A DNA stretch of 64,000 nt from Pedococcus badiiscoriae (GTDB lineage: Bacteria; Actinomycetota; Actinomycetes; Actinomycetales; Dermatophilaceae): assembly GCF_013408925.1 (NCBI RefSeq), contig NZ_JACCAB010000001.1, forward strand, positions 310,001-374,000, given 5' to 3'. Under the pieces are notes generated by a model. The model saw only the letters and a program-made list of their open reading frames with translations. It ran no database searches and was not told the DNA's origin. Position numbers and translations under genes: made by a program. Positions 24,222 to 34,229 of the stretch are shown piece by piece; position 1 is the first letter of the stretch; each line of letters begins with the position of its first letter.

Positions 24222-26234
24222 TCAGTGCGAGTGCGGTGCGCTGCTTGCCAGCATCGCGTCCCGACCCGCACCGAGGACCGTCAGCGGCAGCAGCGTCTTG
24301 CCCGTCGGGCCGACCTCGATGTCGGTGCCCATCTGGGGGCAGACGCCGCAGTCGAAGCACGGGGTCCAGCGGCAGTCGTCGACCTCGGTCTCGTCGAGCG
24401 CGTCCTGCCAGTCGGCCCACAGCCACTCCTTGTCGAGCCCGGAGTCGATGTGGTCCCACGGGAGCACCTCGGTCTCGCCTCGTTCGCGCGTGGTGTACCA
24501 GGCGACGTCGACGGGTTCCTGCGCCAGGGCCACGTCCGCGGCCTGCATCCACCGGTCGAACGAGAAGTGCTCGCTCCAGCCGTCGAACCTCCCGCCGTCA
24601 CGCCAGACCTGCTCGATGACGCGGCCGACCCGCCGGTCTCCCCGCGACAGCAGTCCCTCGACGATGCCGGGCTTGCCGTCGTGGTAGCGAAACCCGATGG
24701 AGGAGCCGTAGCGGCGGTCGGACCGGATCGCCTCGCGGAGCTTGGCCAGCCGGGCATCGGTCTCCTCGGCCCCGAGCTGGCCGCACCACTGGAAGGGCGT
24801 GTGCGGCTTGGGCACGAACCCACCGATCGAGACGGTGCAGCGGATGTCCCGTCGACCACTGACCTGGCGGCCGGTCTCGATGACCTTCTTGGCGAGCTCG
24901 GCGATCTGGAGCACGTCCTCGTCCGTCTCCGTCGGCAGGCCGCACATGAAGTAGAGCTTCACCTGGCGCCAGCCGGCCCCGTAGGCCGCGGCCACGGTGT
25001 TGATGAGGTCGTCCTCGGACACCATCTTGTTGATGACCTTGCGGATGCGTTCGCTGCCGCCCTCGGGGGCGAAGGTCAGGCCGGAACGGCGACCGTTGCG
25101 GGTGAGCTCGTTCGCGAGGTCGATGTTGAAGGCGTCGACCCGCGTCGAGGGCAGCGACAGCCCCGTCTGGGTCCCCTCGTAGCGGTCGGCCAGTCCCTTG
25201 GCGATGTCGGCGATCTCGGAGTGGTCGGCGGACGACAGCGACAGCAGGCCGACCTCCTCGAACCCGGTGGCCGCGAGCCCGCGCTCGACCATCTCGCCGA
25301 TGCCGGTGATCGAGCGCTCCCGCACGGGACGGGTGATCATGCCGGCCTGGCAGAACCGGCAACCACGGGTGCAGCCACGGAAGATCTCGACCGACATCCG
25401 CTCGTGCACCGACTCGGCCAGCGGGACCAGCGGCTGCTTGGGGTAGGGCCACGCATCGAGGTCCATCACGGTGTGCTTCGAGACCCGCCACGGCACTCCG
25501 TGGGCGTCCGCCTGGGGAGCGACGCGCTGGATCCGCCCGTCCGGCAGGTAGGACACGTCGTAGAGCGACGGCACGTACACCCCGCCGGTGCGCGCCAGGC
25601 GCAGCAGCAGCTCGCGCCGGCCACCCGGCATACCCTGCGCCTTCCACGCGCCGATGTGGTCGGTGACCGCGAGCACGGCCTCCTCGCCGTCGCCCACGAT
25701 GGCGGCGTCGACGAAGTCGGCGATGGGCTCGGGGTTGAAGGCGGCGTGGCCGCCCGCGACGACGATCGGGTCGTCGTCGGTGCGGTCCGTGGCATGCAGG
25801 GGTATGCCGGCGAGGTCCAGTGCGGTGAGCATGTTGGTGTAGCCGAGCTCGGTGGAGAACGACATCCCCACGACGTCGAAGTCACGCAGCGAGCGGTGGG
25901 CGTCGACGGTGAACTGGGGCACCGCGTGCTCACGCATCAGGGCCTCGAGGTCGGGCCACACGGCATACGTGCGCTCGGCCAGGGCATCGGGCTGCTCGTT
26001 GAGCACTTCGTAGAGGATCATGACGCCCTGGTTGGGCACACCCACCTCGTAGGCGTCGGGGTACATCAGGGCCCAGCGGGTGGTCAGCTCCTCGCCGCCG
26101 GGGCCGTGACCGCCGCAGTTCCAGTCCTTCACCGTCGAGTTCAGCTCGCCCCCGACGTACTGGATGGGCTTGCTGACCTGCTCGAGAAGGGGCTCGAGCA
26201 GCGGGAAGACGGAGGCACCGGGGGTCTGGGTCAT
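24222..26234 (-). CDS. TIGR03960 family B12-binding-type radical SAM protein
   Basis: 670 residues. 'RGCTRGCRFCQAGM' supplies the CxxxCxxC cluster (Cys288, 292, 295). Before it lies a cobalamin-binding-like region ('YPDAYEVGVPNQGVMILYEVLN', 'VVGMSFSTELGYTNML'), after it 'GLTFAPEGGSERIRKVINK' and 'VKLYFMCGLPTETDEDV'. The C-terminus has 'RWTPCFDCGVCP', a second Cys cluster characteristic of this family. It is usually encoded next to TIGR03936 upstream of rne; the biochemical reaction is not known to me. Oddly separated here from its partner by four plus-strand genes. Confidence 0.93.
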   Translation of the reverse strand: MTQTPGASVFPLLEPLLEQVSKPIQYVGGELNSTVKDWNCGGHGPGGEELTTRWALMYPDAYEVGVPNQGVMILYEVLNEQPDALAERTYAVWPDLEALMREHAVPQFTVDAHRSLRDFDVVGMSFSTELGYTNMLTALDLAGIPLHATDRTDDDPIVVAGGHAAFNPEPIADFVDAAIVGDGEEAVLAVTDHIGAWKAQGMPGGRRELLLRLARTGGVYVPSLYDVSYLPDGRIQRVAPQADAHGVPWRVSKHTVMDLDAWPYPKQPLVPLAESVHERMSVEIFRGCTRGCRFCQAGMITRPVRERSITGIGEMVERGLAATGFEEVGLLSLSSADHSEIADIAKGLADRYEGTQTGLSLPSTRVDAFNIDLANELTRNGRRSGLTFAPEGGSERIRKVINKMVSEDDLINTVAAAYGAGWRQVKLYFMCGLPTETDEDVLQIAELAKKVIETGRQVSGRRDIRCTVSIGGFVPKPHTPFQWCGQLGAEETDARLAKLREAIRSDRRYGSSIGFRYHDGKPGIVEGLLSRGDRRVGRVIEQVWRDGGRFDGWSEHFSFDRWMQAADVALAQEPVDVAWYTTRERGETEVLPWDHIDSGLDKEWLWADWQDALDETEVDDCRWTPCFDCGVCPQMGTDIEVGPTGKTLLPLTVLGAGRDAMLASSAPHSH

Positions 26235-26398
26235 GGTGGTACAAGGGTAACGGCGGCAGCCTCGGGCGCCGAAAACGAGCCGGTCAGGGCGCGGGGCCCC
26301 GGCCGAGGGTCGGACTTCTCACGTTTCTCACAGCAGCGCCCCCTAGCATCCGGCGGGTGCCCCGACACCACCCACCGCGGGACGGAGCCCCCGAGCCG

Positions 26399-27271
26399 AT
26401 GGTCCGCACGTCCGCCAGGCACCGAGCCAGGCGGACGGCCTCGACGGTCGCCCTCGCGGTGAGCGTCCTGACCGCGGGGGTGGCCCTCGCGGCGACGCTC
26501 GGCGGGGTCAGGCCGCCCGACCCGGTCAGTTCGGCGTCGGATGCCTCCCCGGCGAGACCGAGCAGCCCGTCGGCCTCATCCCGAGTCGCGAGGTCGTCCG
26601 CCCCGGCCCCGCTCTCGGTGGTCGGTCTCGGCGACTCGGTCACGGCCGGGTCGAACTGTGCATGCGCATCGTTCGTGGAGCGCTACGGCACGATGCTCGC
26701 GGCCCGCGACGGACGCCCCGTCACGACGACGAACCTCGGGGTACCGGGCCTGACGACCGCGTCGCTGGCCCAGCAGCTGAGCGAGCCGGCACCCTCTGCC
26801 GCGGTGGCGGCCGCCGACACGGTTCTCGTGACCATCGGCGCCAACGACCTGAGCGCCCTCGAGGACCAGTGGGACAGCGGAGGGTGTGACGCAGCCTGCC
26901 AGGGGCCGGCGGTGGCTGCGATGGCGAGCAGGCTCGCTCCCGACCTCGCGCGCATCAAGGCTCTCGGCCACCCCGGCCAGCGGGTCGAGGTGACGACCTA
27001 CTGGAACGTGTTCGAGGACGGGGACGTCGCGGACCAGCAGCGCGGGTCGGGGTTCGCCGACTGGAGCCACGGCGTGACCATGGCCGCCAACCAGGCGATC
27101 TGTGCGGCCGCACAGTCCTTCGGGGACATCTGCGTCGACCTCTATGTGCCGTTCCTGAGCGCTGACGGCACCCGCAACCCCACCCCGCTGCTGGCCGACG
27201 ACGGCGACCACCCGAACGCGGCAGGTCACGACGTGATCGCCCGCGCCCTGCTCGACGCGACCCCCCGCTGA
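26399..27271 (+). CDS. Secreted SGNH-type lipase/esterase
   Basis: 290 residues from the ATG with GGAG upstream (GTG at 26357 is the alternative). An Arg-rich N-terminus and hydrophobic helix (about residues 15-40) form a signal peptide or anchor, then a Ser/Pro linker. 'VVGLGDSVTAGSNC' gives the nucleophile Ser, 'TIGANDLS' the Asn, 'DDGDHPNAAGHDV' the Asp-His pair. Three or more Cys ('NCACASF', 'GGCDAAC', 'AICAAA', 'DICVD') suggest disulfides of an extracellular enzyme. Divergent from the TIGR03960 gene. Confidence 0.85.
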   Translation: MVRTSARHRARRTASTVALAVSVLTAGVALAATLGGVRPPDPVSSASDASPARPSSPSASSRVARSSAPAPLSVVGLGDSVTAGSNCACASFVERYGTMLAARDGRPVTTTNLGVPGLTTASLAQQLSEPAPSAAVAAADTVLVTIGANDLSALEDQWDSGGCDAACQGPAVAAMASRLAPDLARIKALGHPGQRVEVTTYWNVFEDGDVADQQRGSGFADWSHGVTMAANQAICAAAQSFGDICVDLYVPFLSADGTRNPTPLLADDGDHPNAAGHDVIARALLDATPR

Positions 27272-27316
27272 GGGCGCCACCCCGGCACCGGACCATCGAG
27301 CCAGGGCGGCCGTGGG

Positions 27317-28462
27317 TCAGGTGGTCCGCAGGTGGTCGGACAGGAAGTCCAGGGCCCGTGGCATCAGCGCCGACCACGTCGCGAAGTTGTGTCCCCCACC
27401 GGGGACGACCACGCTGGTCACGGACATCGGGGCGTGGACCAGGGAGACGAACCGGCGGGTGTCACGGATCCCGGTGGGACCGTGCTCACCGGAACCGATG
27501 GTCGCGAACAGCGAGACGGGGGGCGGAGGCTGGTGGCGCAGCAGCCAGACCGGGTCATTCAGGTCGCGCACCACCGGCGACCCACCCCAGAGATCGCCGG
27601 TCGTCCCGTCCTTGATGGTGTGGTAGTAGCCGGAAAGGGCCGCCCCCGTCGTGAAGACGGACGCGTGGGTCAGCAGGAGCTTGGTGGCGCAGTAGCCACC
27701 CGTCGAGTCACCGATCGCGCCCCAGCCCACCGGGGCGACACGCAGGGCCCTGGACACCGTCCTGGGGACGTCCTCACCGAGGTAGGTCAGCGTCTGGGGC
27801 CCGGCCGGGACGTCGGTGCACTCGGTGTCCCGTGGCGGCGCCACGGTCGGTCGCAGCATGACCAGGACCATCGGGCGCGCCCGGTGGGCAGCGATCTCCG
27901 ACAGCAGCACATCGGGGTACTTGAACCGTGACACGAGCGCCCGCGTTGCGCCGGGATACCCCGTCAGCACCTCGACCCCCGGGAACACCGACCGGGCGTA
28001 TGCCGGCTGGAAGTACTGCGGCGGCAGGTACACGAGGGCGGGCTCGGACAGCCCGCTGTGGGCTCCGGTGAGCCTCGTCGACTCCACCCGACCCCGCCTC
28101 GCCCACTGCGACGGGGGCGACCAGGTGTCCAGGCCCGACAGCGACGCGTCCTGGGTGAGCGACAACGGCAGCCCTGCGTGGTCCGGCACCGGGGCGGGGA
28201 CGCTGGTGTGGGCCACGGGGACGGCCACGGTCGGGGTGCTGACCAGGTCGGACCACGTCCCGTAGAAGTAGCCGTAGTTGTTCAGGGCGGCGGCAACCAG
28301 CAGCACCGCGGTGACCTGCCCCGTCACGACCAGGGCGACCCGCTGGGCCACCCGCAGCGGCGCCGGACCCCGCACCCGGGACCACAGCACCAGGGCAAGG
28401 ACGGTGCAGAGCACGGTCGCCATCCCCAGCGTGGCCAACAGCGGCCAACCCAGCAACGGCAT
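27317..28462 (-). CDS. Membrane-anchored esterase (esterase D / antigen 85-type alpha/beta hydrolase)
   Basis: 381 residues. Two to three N-terminal transmembrane helices (about 3-25, 40-65) are followed by a putative-esterase domain: 'PGVEVLTGYPGATR' with an oxyanion region, nucleophile in 'GAIGDSTGGYCATKLLL', and 'VPGGGHNFATWSALM' with the catalytic His. This is the PF00756 family that includes mycolyltransferases and siderophore esterases; substrate here is unknown. ATG at 28462 is preceded by GGAGAG. Divergent from the PCMT gene by 124 bp. Confidence 0.85.
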   Translation of the reverse strand: MPLLGWPLLATLGMATVLCTVLALVLWSRVRGPAPLRVAQRVALVVTGQVTAVLLVAAALNNYGYFYGTWSDLVSTPTVAVPVAHTSVPAPVPDHAGLPLSLTQDASLSGLDTWSPPSQWARRGRVESTRLTGAHSGLSEPALVYLPPQYFQPAYARSVFPGVEVLTGYPGATRALVSRFKYPDVLLSEIAAHRARPMVLVMLRPTVAPPRDTECTDVPAGPQTLTYLGEDVPRTVSRALRVAPVGWGAIGDSTGGYCATKLLLTHASVFTTGAALSGYYHTIKDGTTGDLWGGSPVVRDLNDPVWLLRHQPPPPVSLFATIGSGEHGPTGIRDTRRFVSLVHAPMSVTSVVVPGGGHNFATWSALMPRALDFLSDHLRTT

Positions 28463-28586
28463 TGAACTCTCCTCGAAACGGGCCCACGACGGGGCCACCC
28501 CCTCCAAGCATGCGTCATGGCTGTTGAGAGCAGGCTGATAGCCGGGCGGTGGGTCCCTGACCGACCCCTGCGGCGATACTGGCAGG

Positions 28587-29162
28587 GTGCCGAGCACGGC
28601 CGAACGAGTGGCTGAGGCGATGCAGGCTGTGCCCCGTCTGGCCTTCCTGCCGCTGGACCAGCGACCCCACAGCGAGCGCGACGCGCCGCTCCCGATCGGT
28701 CACGGGCAGACCAACAGCCAGCCGACGACCGTCCGCCAGATGCTCGAGCTGCTCGACGTCCAGCCCGGCGACCGCATCCTCGACGTCGGCTCGGGGTCGG
28801 GCTGGTCCACGGCCCTGCTCGCACACCTGACCGGCCCGACAGGCGGGGTGACGGGCATCGAGCGGGTCCCCGCCCTGGTGACCTTCGGGGCCGCCAACCT
28901 CGCATCGAGGGGTATGCCGTGGGCCCACGTCGAGGCGGCGGTGCCAGGGGTGCTCGGGCACGCGGCACACGGTCCGTTCGACCGCATCCTGGTGTCGGCC
29001 CAAGCGCGGACCCTACCCGCCGAGCTCGTTCGGCAGCTGGCACCGCGCGGGGTCCTCGTCATCCCCGTCGCGGGACGGATGCTGAGGGTGGTGGCACGCG
29101 ACGACGGGCCGACGGTCGAGGAGCACGGCTGGTACCGCTTCGTGCCCCTCGTGACCGACTAG
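28587..29162 (+). CDS. Protein-L-isoaspartate O-methyltransferase-family protein
   Basis: 191 residues. 'FLPLDQRPHSERDAPLPIGHGQTNSQP' in broken form is the PCMT substrate region, followed by SAM motif 'ILDVGSGSGWSTALLAHL' and 'RILVSAQARTLPAELV'. PCMTs repair isoaspartate in damaged proteins. It is shorter than E. coli Pcm (208) and has weak conservation around 'LVIPVAG', so it may be a relative with another substrate. GTG start. Convergent with the acyl-CoA synthetase, 14 bp apart. Confidence 0.85.
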   Translation: MPSTAERVAEAMQAVPRLAFLPLDQRPHSERDAPLPIGHGQTNSQPTTVRQMLELLDVQPGDRILDVGSGSGWSTALLAHLTGPTGGVTGIERVPALVTFGAANLASRGMPWAHVEAAVPGVLGHAAHGPFDRILVSAQARTLPAELVRQLAPRGVLVIPVAGRMLRVVARDDGPTVEEHGWYRFVPLVTD

Positions 29163-29176
29163 CCCTTCCGCGCGGT

Positions 29177-31045
29177 CTACTGGGTGTCGTAGAGCGCGTC
29201 GAGGGTCGCCTGGTACTTCTCGCTCACGGCCTTGCGGCGCAGCTTGAGGCTGGGGGTGAGGTCGCCGTCCTCGATCGTGAGGTCGTGGTCGAGGATCGTG
29301 AACTTCTTGATCTGCTCCCAGCGGTTGAGGGTGACGTTGAGGTTGTCGATGTACACCTGCACCATGTCCCGCACCGCCGGGGAGGTGACGATCGCGCGGT
29401 AGTCGCCGGTGACGCCGTGCACGGCGGCCCACTCCTTGATCGCGTCGGCGTCGAGGGTGACCAGCGCCGTCACGAAGTTGTGGTCGGCCCCGTAGACCAT
29501 GAACTGGCTGACGTACGGGCACAGCCCCTTGAAGGTCGACTCGATGAGGGACGGCCCGACGTACTTGCCTCCGGACGTCTTGAAGAAGTCCTTCTTGCGG
29601 TCGGTGATCGTGAGGTAGCCATTGGCGTCGAGGGTGCCGATGTCACCGGTGTGCAGCCAGCCGTCGGGGTCCTTGGCCTCCGCGGTGTCCTCGGGCTTGT
29701 CGTGGTAGCCCTCCATGACCCCGGGCCCGCGCAGGAGCACCTCACCGTCCTCCGCGATCCGGACCTCCGTGCCGGGCAGCGCCCAGCCGACCGTGCCGAT
29801 CACGTTGCTGGCCGGGCGGTTGACGAACGACGCGGCACTGGTCTCGGTCAGGCCGTAGCCCTCGAGGATGACCAGGCCGACGGAGTCGAACCACGTCGCG
29901 ATGTCCTTGTTGAGCGCCGCGGAGCCGGAGATGAAGAAGCGGATCCGGCCGCCGAAACGCTCGCGCACCTTGTGCAGCACCAGGCTGTCGGCGACGGCGT
30001 GCTGACGGGCCAGCAGGCCGGTGGGCTCCTCGCCCCTGGCGCGCAGGTCGGCGACCTTGGCGCCCACACCCGTAGCCCACCCGAAGAGCTTGGCCTTCAC
30101 GCCACCCTCGGTGGCGACGGTGGTCGTGATCCGCGCGTAGGCCTTCTCGAAGATGCGCGGCGCCGCCCCCATGAACGTCGGCTGCACGACGGCCAGGTTG
30201 TCCACGATCTTGTCGACGCGACCGTCGATCGCGGTCGGGAAGCCCACCTGCAGTGGCAGCGTCAGCAGCACCTTGCCGAAGACGTGCGCCAGCGGCAGCC
30301 AGAGGTACTGCAGGTCGCGGGGGTTGAGGATCCCGATCGAGTCGACTGCCGCGGCCTCGTAGACCCAGGCGTCGTGGCTGAGCCGGACGCCCTTGGGGCG
30401 CCCGGTGGTGCCGGACGTGTAGATGATGGTGGCGAGCTGGTCCTTGGTGAGGGCGTCGATCCGGTCGTCGACCGCCGAGGAGTTCGTCGTCAGCAGCTCG
30501 GCGCCCATCTGCTCGAGCTCGTCGAGGCTGATCACCCAGTCGCCGTCGGACGTCCCGTCGATGGTCACCACGCGGGTGATCTCGGGCAGGTCGACCCGCC
30601 GCTCCCACAGCTTGCCCACCTGGTCGTCGTCCTCGGCGAACACGACGACACTGCCCGAGTTGGCCAGGATGTACGCCACGTCCGGGGCGATCGTCGTCGG
30701 GTAGATGGTCGTGGTCGCGCCCCCGGCACACATCACGGCCAGGTCGCTCAGGGCCCACTCGTACCGCGTCGACGACGCGATGGCCACCCGGTCCTCGGGC
30801 CGCACGCCCAGGGCGATCAGGCCGGCCGCGAGGCGGTAGGCGCGCTCGCGCACCTGCGTCCAGGTCACCGACGACCAGGCCCCGTCCTCGGCGAAGCGGA
30901 ACGCCTCCGCCTGCGGCGTCGTGGCGACCCGGTCACGGAACAGGTGGGCGACGGTGGCGGCGCGCTGCTCCAGGACGGCGGTGTTGACCCGCTCGTTCGA
31001 GGCGGCGGCTCTGGTGGCGATGGCCTGGGGTGCGTGAGTCGACAT
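29177..31045 (-). CDS. Long-chain fatty acid-CoA ligase (AMP-forming)
   Basis: 622 residues of the ANL superfamily, FadD15/FACS type. 'IIYTSGTTGRPKGVRLSH' is the AMP-binding P-loop, 'EGYGLTETSAAS' motif A5, 'GWLHTGDIGTLDANGYLTITDRKKD' the hinge/A7-A8 region, and a C-terminal Lys region 'GDLTPSLKLRRKAVSEKY'. It activates fatty acids to acyl-CoA for breakdown or lipid synthesis. ATG at 31045. No obvious operon partner; the DGAT-like acyltransferase at 46.8 kb would use acyl-CoA. Confidence 0.92.
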   Translation of the reverse strand: MSTHAPQAIATRAAASNERVNTAVLEQRAATVAHLFRDRVATTPQAEAFRFAEDGAWSSVTWTQVRERAYRLAAGLIALGVRPEDRVAIASSTRYEWALSDLAVMCAGGATTTIYPTTIAPDVAYILANSGSVVVFAEDDDQVGKLWERRVDLPEITRVVTIDGTSDGDWVISLDELEQMGAELLTTNSSAVDDRIDALTKDQLATIIYTSGTTGRPKGVRLSHDAWVYEAAAVDSIGILNPRDLQYLWLPLAHVFGKVLLTLPLQVGFPTAIDGRVDKIVDNLAVVQPTFMGAAPRIFEKAYARITTTVATEGGVKAKLFGWATGVGAKVADLRARGEEPTGLLARQHAVADSLVLHKVRERFGGRIRFFISGSAALNKDIATWFDSVGLVILEGYGLTETSAASFVNRPASNVIGTVGWALPGTEVRIAEDGEVLLRGPGVMEGYHDKPEDTAEAKDPDGWLHTGDIGTLDANGYLTITDRKKDFFKTSGGKYVGPSLIESTFKGLCPYVSQFMVYGADHNFVTALVTLDADAIKEWAAVHGVTGDYRAIVTSPAVRDMVQVYIDNLNVTLNRWEQIKKFTILDHDLTIEDGDLTPSLKLRRKAVSEKYQATLDALYDTQ

Positions 31046-31196
31046 GGACCGTCCTCGGCTCGGTGACAGCAGTGCGGTGCTGACAGCGGTGTGCGTGCGA
31101 CAGGGGCTTGCCGGGATAGTGCCATGCACCGGCGGCCCACGGGAGGGATCCTCCGCGATTGTGGCCAAAGAGTTTGCAGGTGTGCTGCCCGGGGGG

Positions 31197-32345
31197 TCAG
31201 CGCCGACCCGCCGCCGCCACGTGGGCGTTGTTGACCAGGCCGACCGCCAGCCAACACGCGAACATCGAGGAGCCGCCGTAGGACAGGAACGGCAGCGGCA
31301 GTCCCGTGACGGGGGTGATCCCCAGGTTCATGCCGACGTTCTCGAAGACCTGGAACAGGAACCAGACGGCGACACCCGAGGCCATCAAGCGGCCGAAGGC
31401 GTCCTGGGCCCGGGCCGCGACGAGCACGGCGCGAAGCACGACGAACCCCAGCAGCACCAGCAGGCCCGCGGCACCGAGGAACCCGAGCTCCTCCCCCGCC
31501 ACCGAGAACACGAAGTCGGTCTGCTGGTAGGGGATGAACCCGCCCTGGGTCTGTCTCCCCTCGAACAGTCCCTGCCCCTGCCAGCCCCCGGAGCCGATCG
31601 CGATGCGCACCTGACGGGTCTGGTATCCGATGCCCTGAGGGTCCGCCTGCGGGTTGGCGAAGGCTGTCAGCCGGTCACGCTGGTAGGCGCTCAGGACGGG
31701 CGTGGTGAGCGCGACGACGACCCCGGCCACCACGAAGGCGGTGGCCGCGGCCAGGTAGCGCTTGGGGGTGCCCGCGACCGCGATCACGCCGAAGGCCAGC
31801 GCGCCGAGCACGGTGGCGGACCCCAGATCGGGTTGGAGCATCACGAGCCCGATGGGAACGGCGGCGACGACGACCGCCAGCAGCAGGTCACGGACGTCGG
31901 GCTCGGCCTGTCGGTCGATCCGCTCCCCCAGGATGATCGCAAGGCCCAGGCACAGGGCGACCTTGGCGAACTCCGACGGCTGCACCGAGAAACCCCCGGG
32001 CAGCAGGATCCAGGAGTGCGACCCGTTCACGGTCGAGCCGACCGGCGTGAGCACCAGCACCAGCCCCGCGACCGACACGAGGTAGAGCAGCGGCGCCAGC
32101 GCTCGCAGCAGCTGGTAGCCCGTCCTGGTCACAGCCGCGGCGAGCGCGACCCCCAGGACCGTGTTGAAGAGGTGCCGGACCAGGTAGGCCGACCCCGCCT
32201 GGTGCCGGGTCGCCGACCAGACGAGCAGTGCCCCGACCAGGGAGAGCCCCAGGGCCGCCACGACGAGCCCCCAGTCGCTGCGGCCCCACAGCGCCGCGCC
32301 GCCGCTCGCCCTGGACCAGGTCCCGCCGGGGCGGGACCTGGTCAT
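31197..32345 (-). CDS. RodA/FtsW/SpoVE-family SEDS glycosyltransferase
   Basis: 382 residues, about ten transmembrane helices. 'GSTVNGSHSWILLPGGFSVQPSEFAKVAL' in broken form contains the SEDS signature with the conserved loop, 'VMLQPDLGSATVL' the catalytic-Asp region, and 'GLPLPFLSYGGSSM' the C-terminal motif. SEDS proteins polymerise peptidoglycan glycan strands. No class B PBP neighbour is visible, so RodA versus FtsW is unresolved; RodA-like is more likely from length. Its ATG overlaps the ribF stop (TGATG). Confidence 0.9.
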   Translation of the reverse strand: MTRSRPGGTWSRASGGAALWGRSDWGLVVAALGLSLVGALLVWSATRHQAGSAYLVRHLFNTVLGVALAAAVTRTGYQLLRALAPLLYLVSVAGLVLVLTPVGSTVNGSHSWILLPGGFSVQPSEFAKVALCLGLAIILGERIDRQAEPDVRDLLLAVVVAAVPIGLVMLQPDLGSATVLGALAFGVIAVAGTPKRYLAAATAFVVAGVVVALTTPVLSAYQRDRLTAFANPQADPQGIGYQTRQVRIAIGSGGWQGQGLFEGRQTQGGFIPYQQTDFVFSVAGEELGFLGAAGLLVLLGFVVLRAVLVAARAQDAFGRLMASGVAVWFLFQVFENVGMNLGITPVTGLPLPFLSYGGSSMFACWLAVGLVNNAHVAAAGRR

Positions 32346-33313
32346 CAGGACGGGACGATCGAGGCGAGGACCTGCCGGCACTTCTCGATGTCCCCGGCCA
32401 TGGCCGAGAGCAGCTCGTCGATGGAGTCGAACCGCAGCGTGGGACGGATGTGCTCGACGAACTCGAGCGTGACCTCCTCGTCGTAGAGGTCGAGGTCGGT
32501 GCGGTCGAGCACGTAGGCCTCCACGGTCCGCACCGTCCCGTCGAAGGTGGGGTTGGTGCCCACCGAGATCGCCGCCGGCAGGGTGCGCTCGGGGTCCTCG
32601 GCGGGCTTGGCCACCCGGGTGAGCCACCCGGCATACACGCCGTCGGCTGGGACGAGTCCGAGCGAGTCGGCGGCGAGGTTGGCGGTGGGGTAGCCCAGCT
32701 CGCGACCCCGGTGGGCGCCGTGGACGACCGTGCCGGTCATCCGGTGCGGGCGCCCGAGGATCGCCGCGGCGGCTGCCACGTCGCCGGCGGCAAGGTGGCG
32801 GCGGACCGCCGAGGACGACCACCGCTCGCCGTTGCCGAGGTCGTCCAGGACGATCACGTCGAAGCCGTGCTCCTCCCCGAGCGCAGCGAGCGTGGAGACG
32901 TCACCGGTGTAGCCCCGGCCGAACCCGCGCGCGTCCTCACCGACCACGATCGCGCTCACCCCGAGCGTCTCGACGAAGGTGCGGACGATGAACTCCTGCG
33001 CCGTCTGCTGCGCGAAGTCCTGGGTGAACTCGAGCACGAGCAGGCCGTCGATGCCGGTCGTCGCGAGCAGGTCGTCCCGCAGCCGGCCGGGCGCGATGAG
33101 CTCGAGGGTCTCGGGGTGGAAGATCGTCGCCGGGTGCGGGTCGAAGGTGACGGCCACACTCGGCAGGCCACGCGCGCTGGCCTCCTCGACCAGCCGCGCC
33201 AACACCGCCCGGTGGCCGAGGTGGACCCCGTCGAAGTTGCCGAAGGTGGCGACGGAGGGCCGGAGCCCCTCGGGGGTCTGGGCGGGATCGGTCCAACGGT
33301 GCACGGAGGACAC
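32345..33313 (-). CDS. ribF: Bifunctional riboflavin kinase / FAD synthetase
   Basis: 322 residues: N-terminal FAD synthetase domain ('ATFGNFDGVHLGHRAVL', with 'TFDPHPATIF'), then riboflavin kinase domain ('RGRELGYPTANL', 'DGVYAGWLTR', 'GTNPTFDGTVRTVEAYVLD', 'EFVEHIRPTLRFDSIDELL'). It converts riboflavin to FMN and FAD. GTG start; truB ends one base before it. The FMN-dependent module at 56.7-59.4 kb depends on its product. Confidence 0.96.
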   Translation of the reverse strand: MSSVHRWTDPAQTPEGLRPSVATFGNFDGVHLGHRAVLARLVEEASARGLPSVAVTFDPHPATIFHPETLELIAPGRLRDDLLATTGIDGLLVLEFTQDFAQQTAQEFIVRTFVETLGVSAIVVGEDARGFGRGYTGDVSTLAALGEEHGFDVIVLDDLGNGERWSSSAVRRHLAAGDVAAAAAILGRPHRMTGTVVHGAHRGRELGYPTANLAADSLGLVPADGVYAGWLTRVAKPAEDPERTLPAAISVGTNPTFDGTVRTVEAYVLDRTDLDLYDEEVTLEFVEHIRPTLRFDSIDELLSAMAGDIEKCRQVLASIVPS

Positions 33314-33314
33314 T

Positions 33315-34229
33315 CTACGAACCAGCCGGGGCAAACACGACGTGCGCCCTGGCCTGTCGGCCGGACTCGTCGAGCACCGCGACCAGGCGGCCGTCCGGGG
33401 CGAAGGCCGCGACGGGCTCGGTGCGGCCCGGCTCGGCGGAGTCGACCCGCTGCCCGTAGCCCACCGCGGTGGTCTCGCGATCGGTGAGCTCGCGCACGGC
33501 GAACTGGGCTCGGGCGGCATCGGCCAGCAGGGTGACCGGGATCTGCTCGGGGTCCTCGATCCTGCCCAGGGCGTGGAGGCCGTGGGCCCGGTCGAGCGTG
33601 AACGCCCCGACCCGGGTGCGGCGCAGCGCGGTCAGGTGGCCCCCGACGCCGAGGTAGGCCCCCAGGTCGCGGGCGAGCGCCCGGACGTAGGTGCCGGAGC
33701 TCACCGTCACCTCGACGTCCACGTCGAGCACGGGTATGCCGGCCACCTCACCGGGGCGGGTCGCCAGGATGTCGAAGCGGCTCACCGTCACCGGCCGTGC
33801 GGGCAGGTCGACGTCCTGGCCCGAGCGCACCCGGTGGTAGGAGCGCTCGCCCTTGACCTTGATGGCCGACACCGAGCTCGGCACCTGCTGGAGGTCACCG
33901 GTCAGCCGTCGGACGGCCGCCTCGAGCTGTCCCGGGGTGACGGCGTCGGCGGCCGCGGACGAGGTCACCTCCCCTTCGGCGTCGTCCGTGAGGGTGGCCT
34001 GGCCCAGCCTGATGGTCGCGGTGTAGTCCTTGTCGCAGCCGACCAGGAAGGTCAGCAGCCGGGTGGCCCTGCCGATGCCGAGGACGAGCACCCCGGTGGC
34101 CATCGGGTCGAGGGTCCCGGCGTGGCCCACCTTGCGGGTGGCACAGAGCCGACGGGCCCGGCCGACGACGTCGTGGCTGGTCCAGCCGGCCGGCTTGTCG
34201 ACGACCAGGAGGCCGTCAGGCGCGGGCAT
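33315..34229 (-). CDS. truB: tRNA pseudouridine(55) synthase
   Basis: 304 residues. 'GLLVVDKPAGWTSHDVV' and 'VGHAGTLDPMATGVLVL' (catalytic Asp) are the TruB signatures, with 'QQVPSSVSAIKVKGERSYHRVR' and a C-terminal PUA-like region. It makes pseudouridine-55 in tRNA T-loops. The ATG overlaps the end of rbfA by 14 bp in another frame. Confidence 0.96.
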   Translation of the reverse strand: MPAPDGLLVVDKPAGWTSHDVVGRARRLCATRKVGHAGTLDPMATGVLVLGIGRATRLLTFLVGCDKDYTATIRLGQATLTDDAEGEVTSSAAADAVTPGQLEAAVRRLTGDLQQVPSSVSAIKVKGERSYHRVRSGQDVDLPARPVTVSRFDILATRPGEVAGIPVLDVDVEVTVSSGTYVRALARDLGAYLGVGGHLTALRRTRVGAFTLDRAHGLHALGRIEDPEQIPVTLLADAARAQFAVRELTDRETTAVGYGQRVDSAEPGRTEPVAAFAPDGRLVAVLDESGRQARAHVVFAPAGS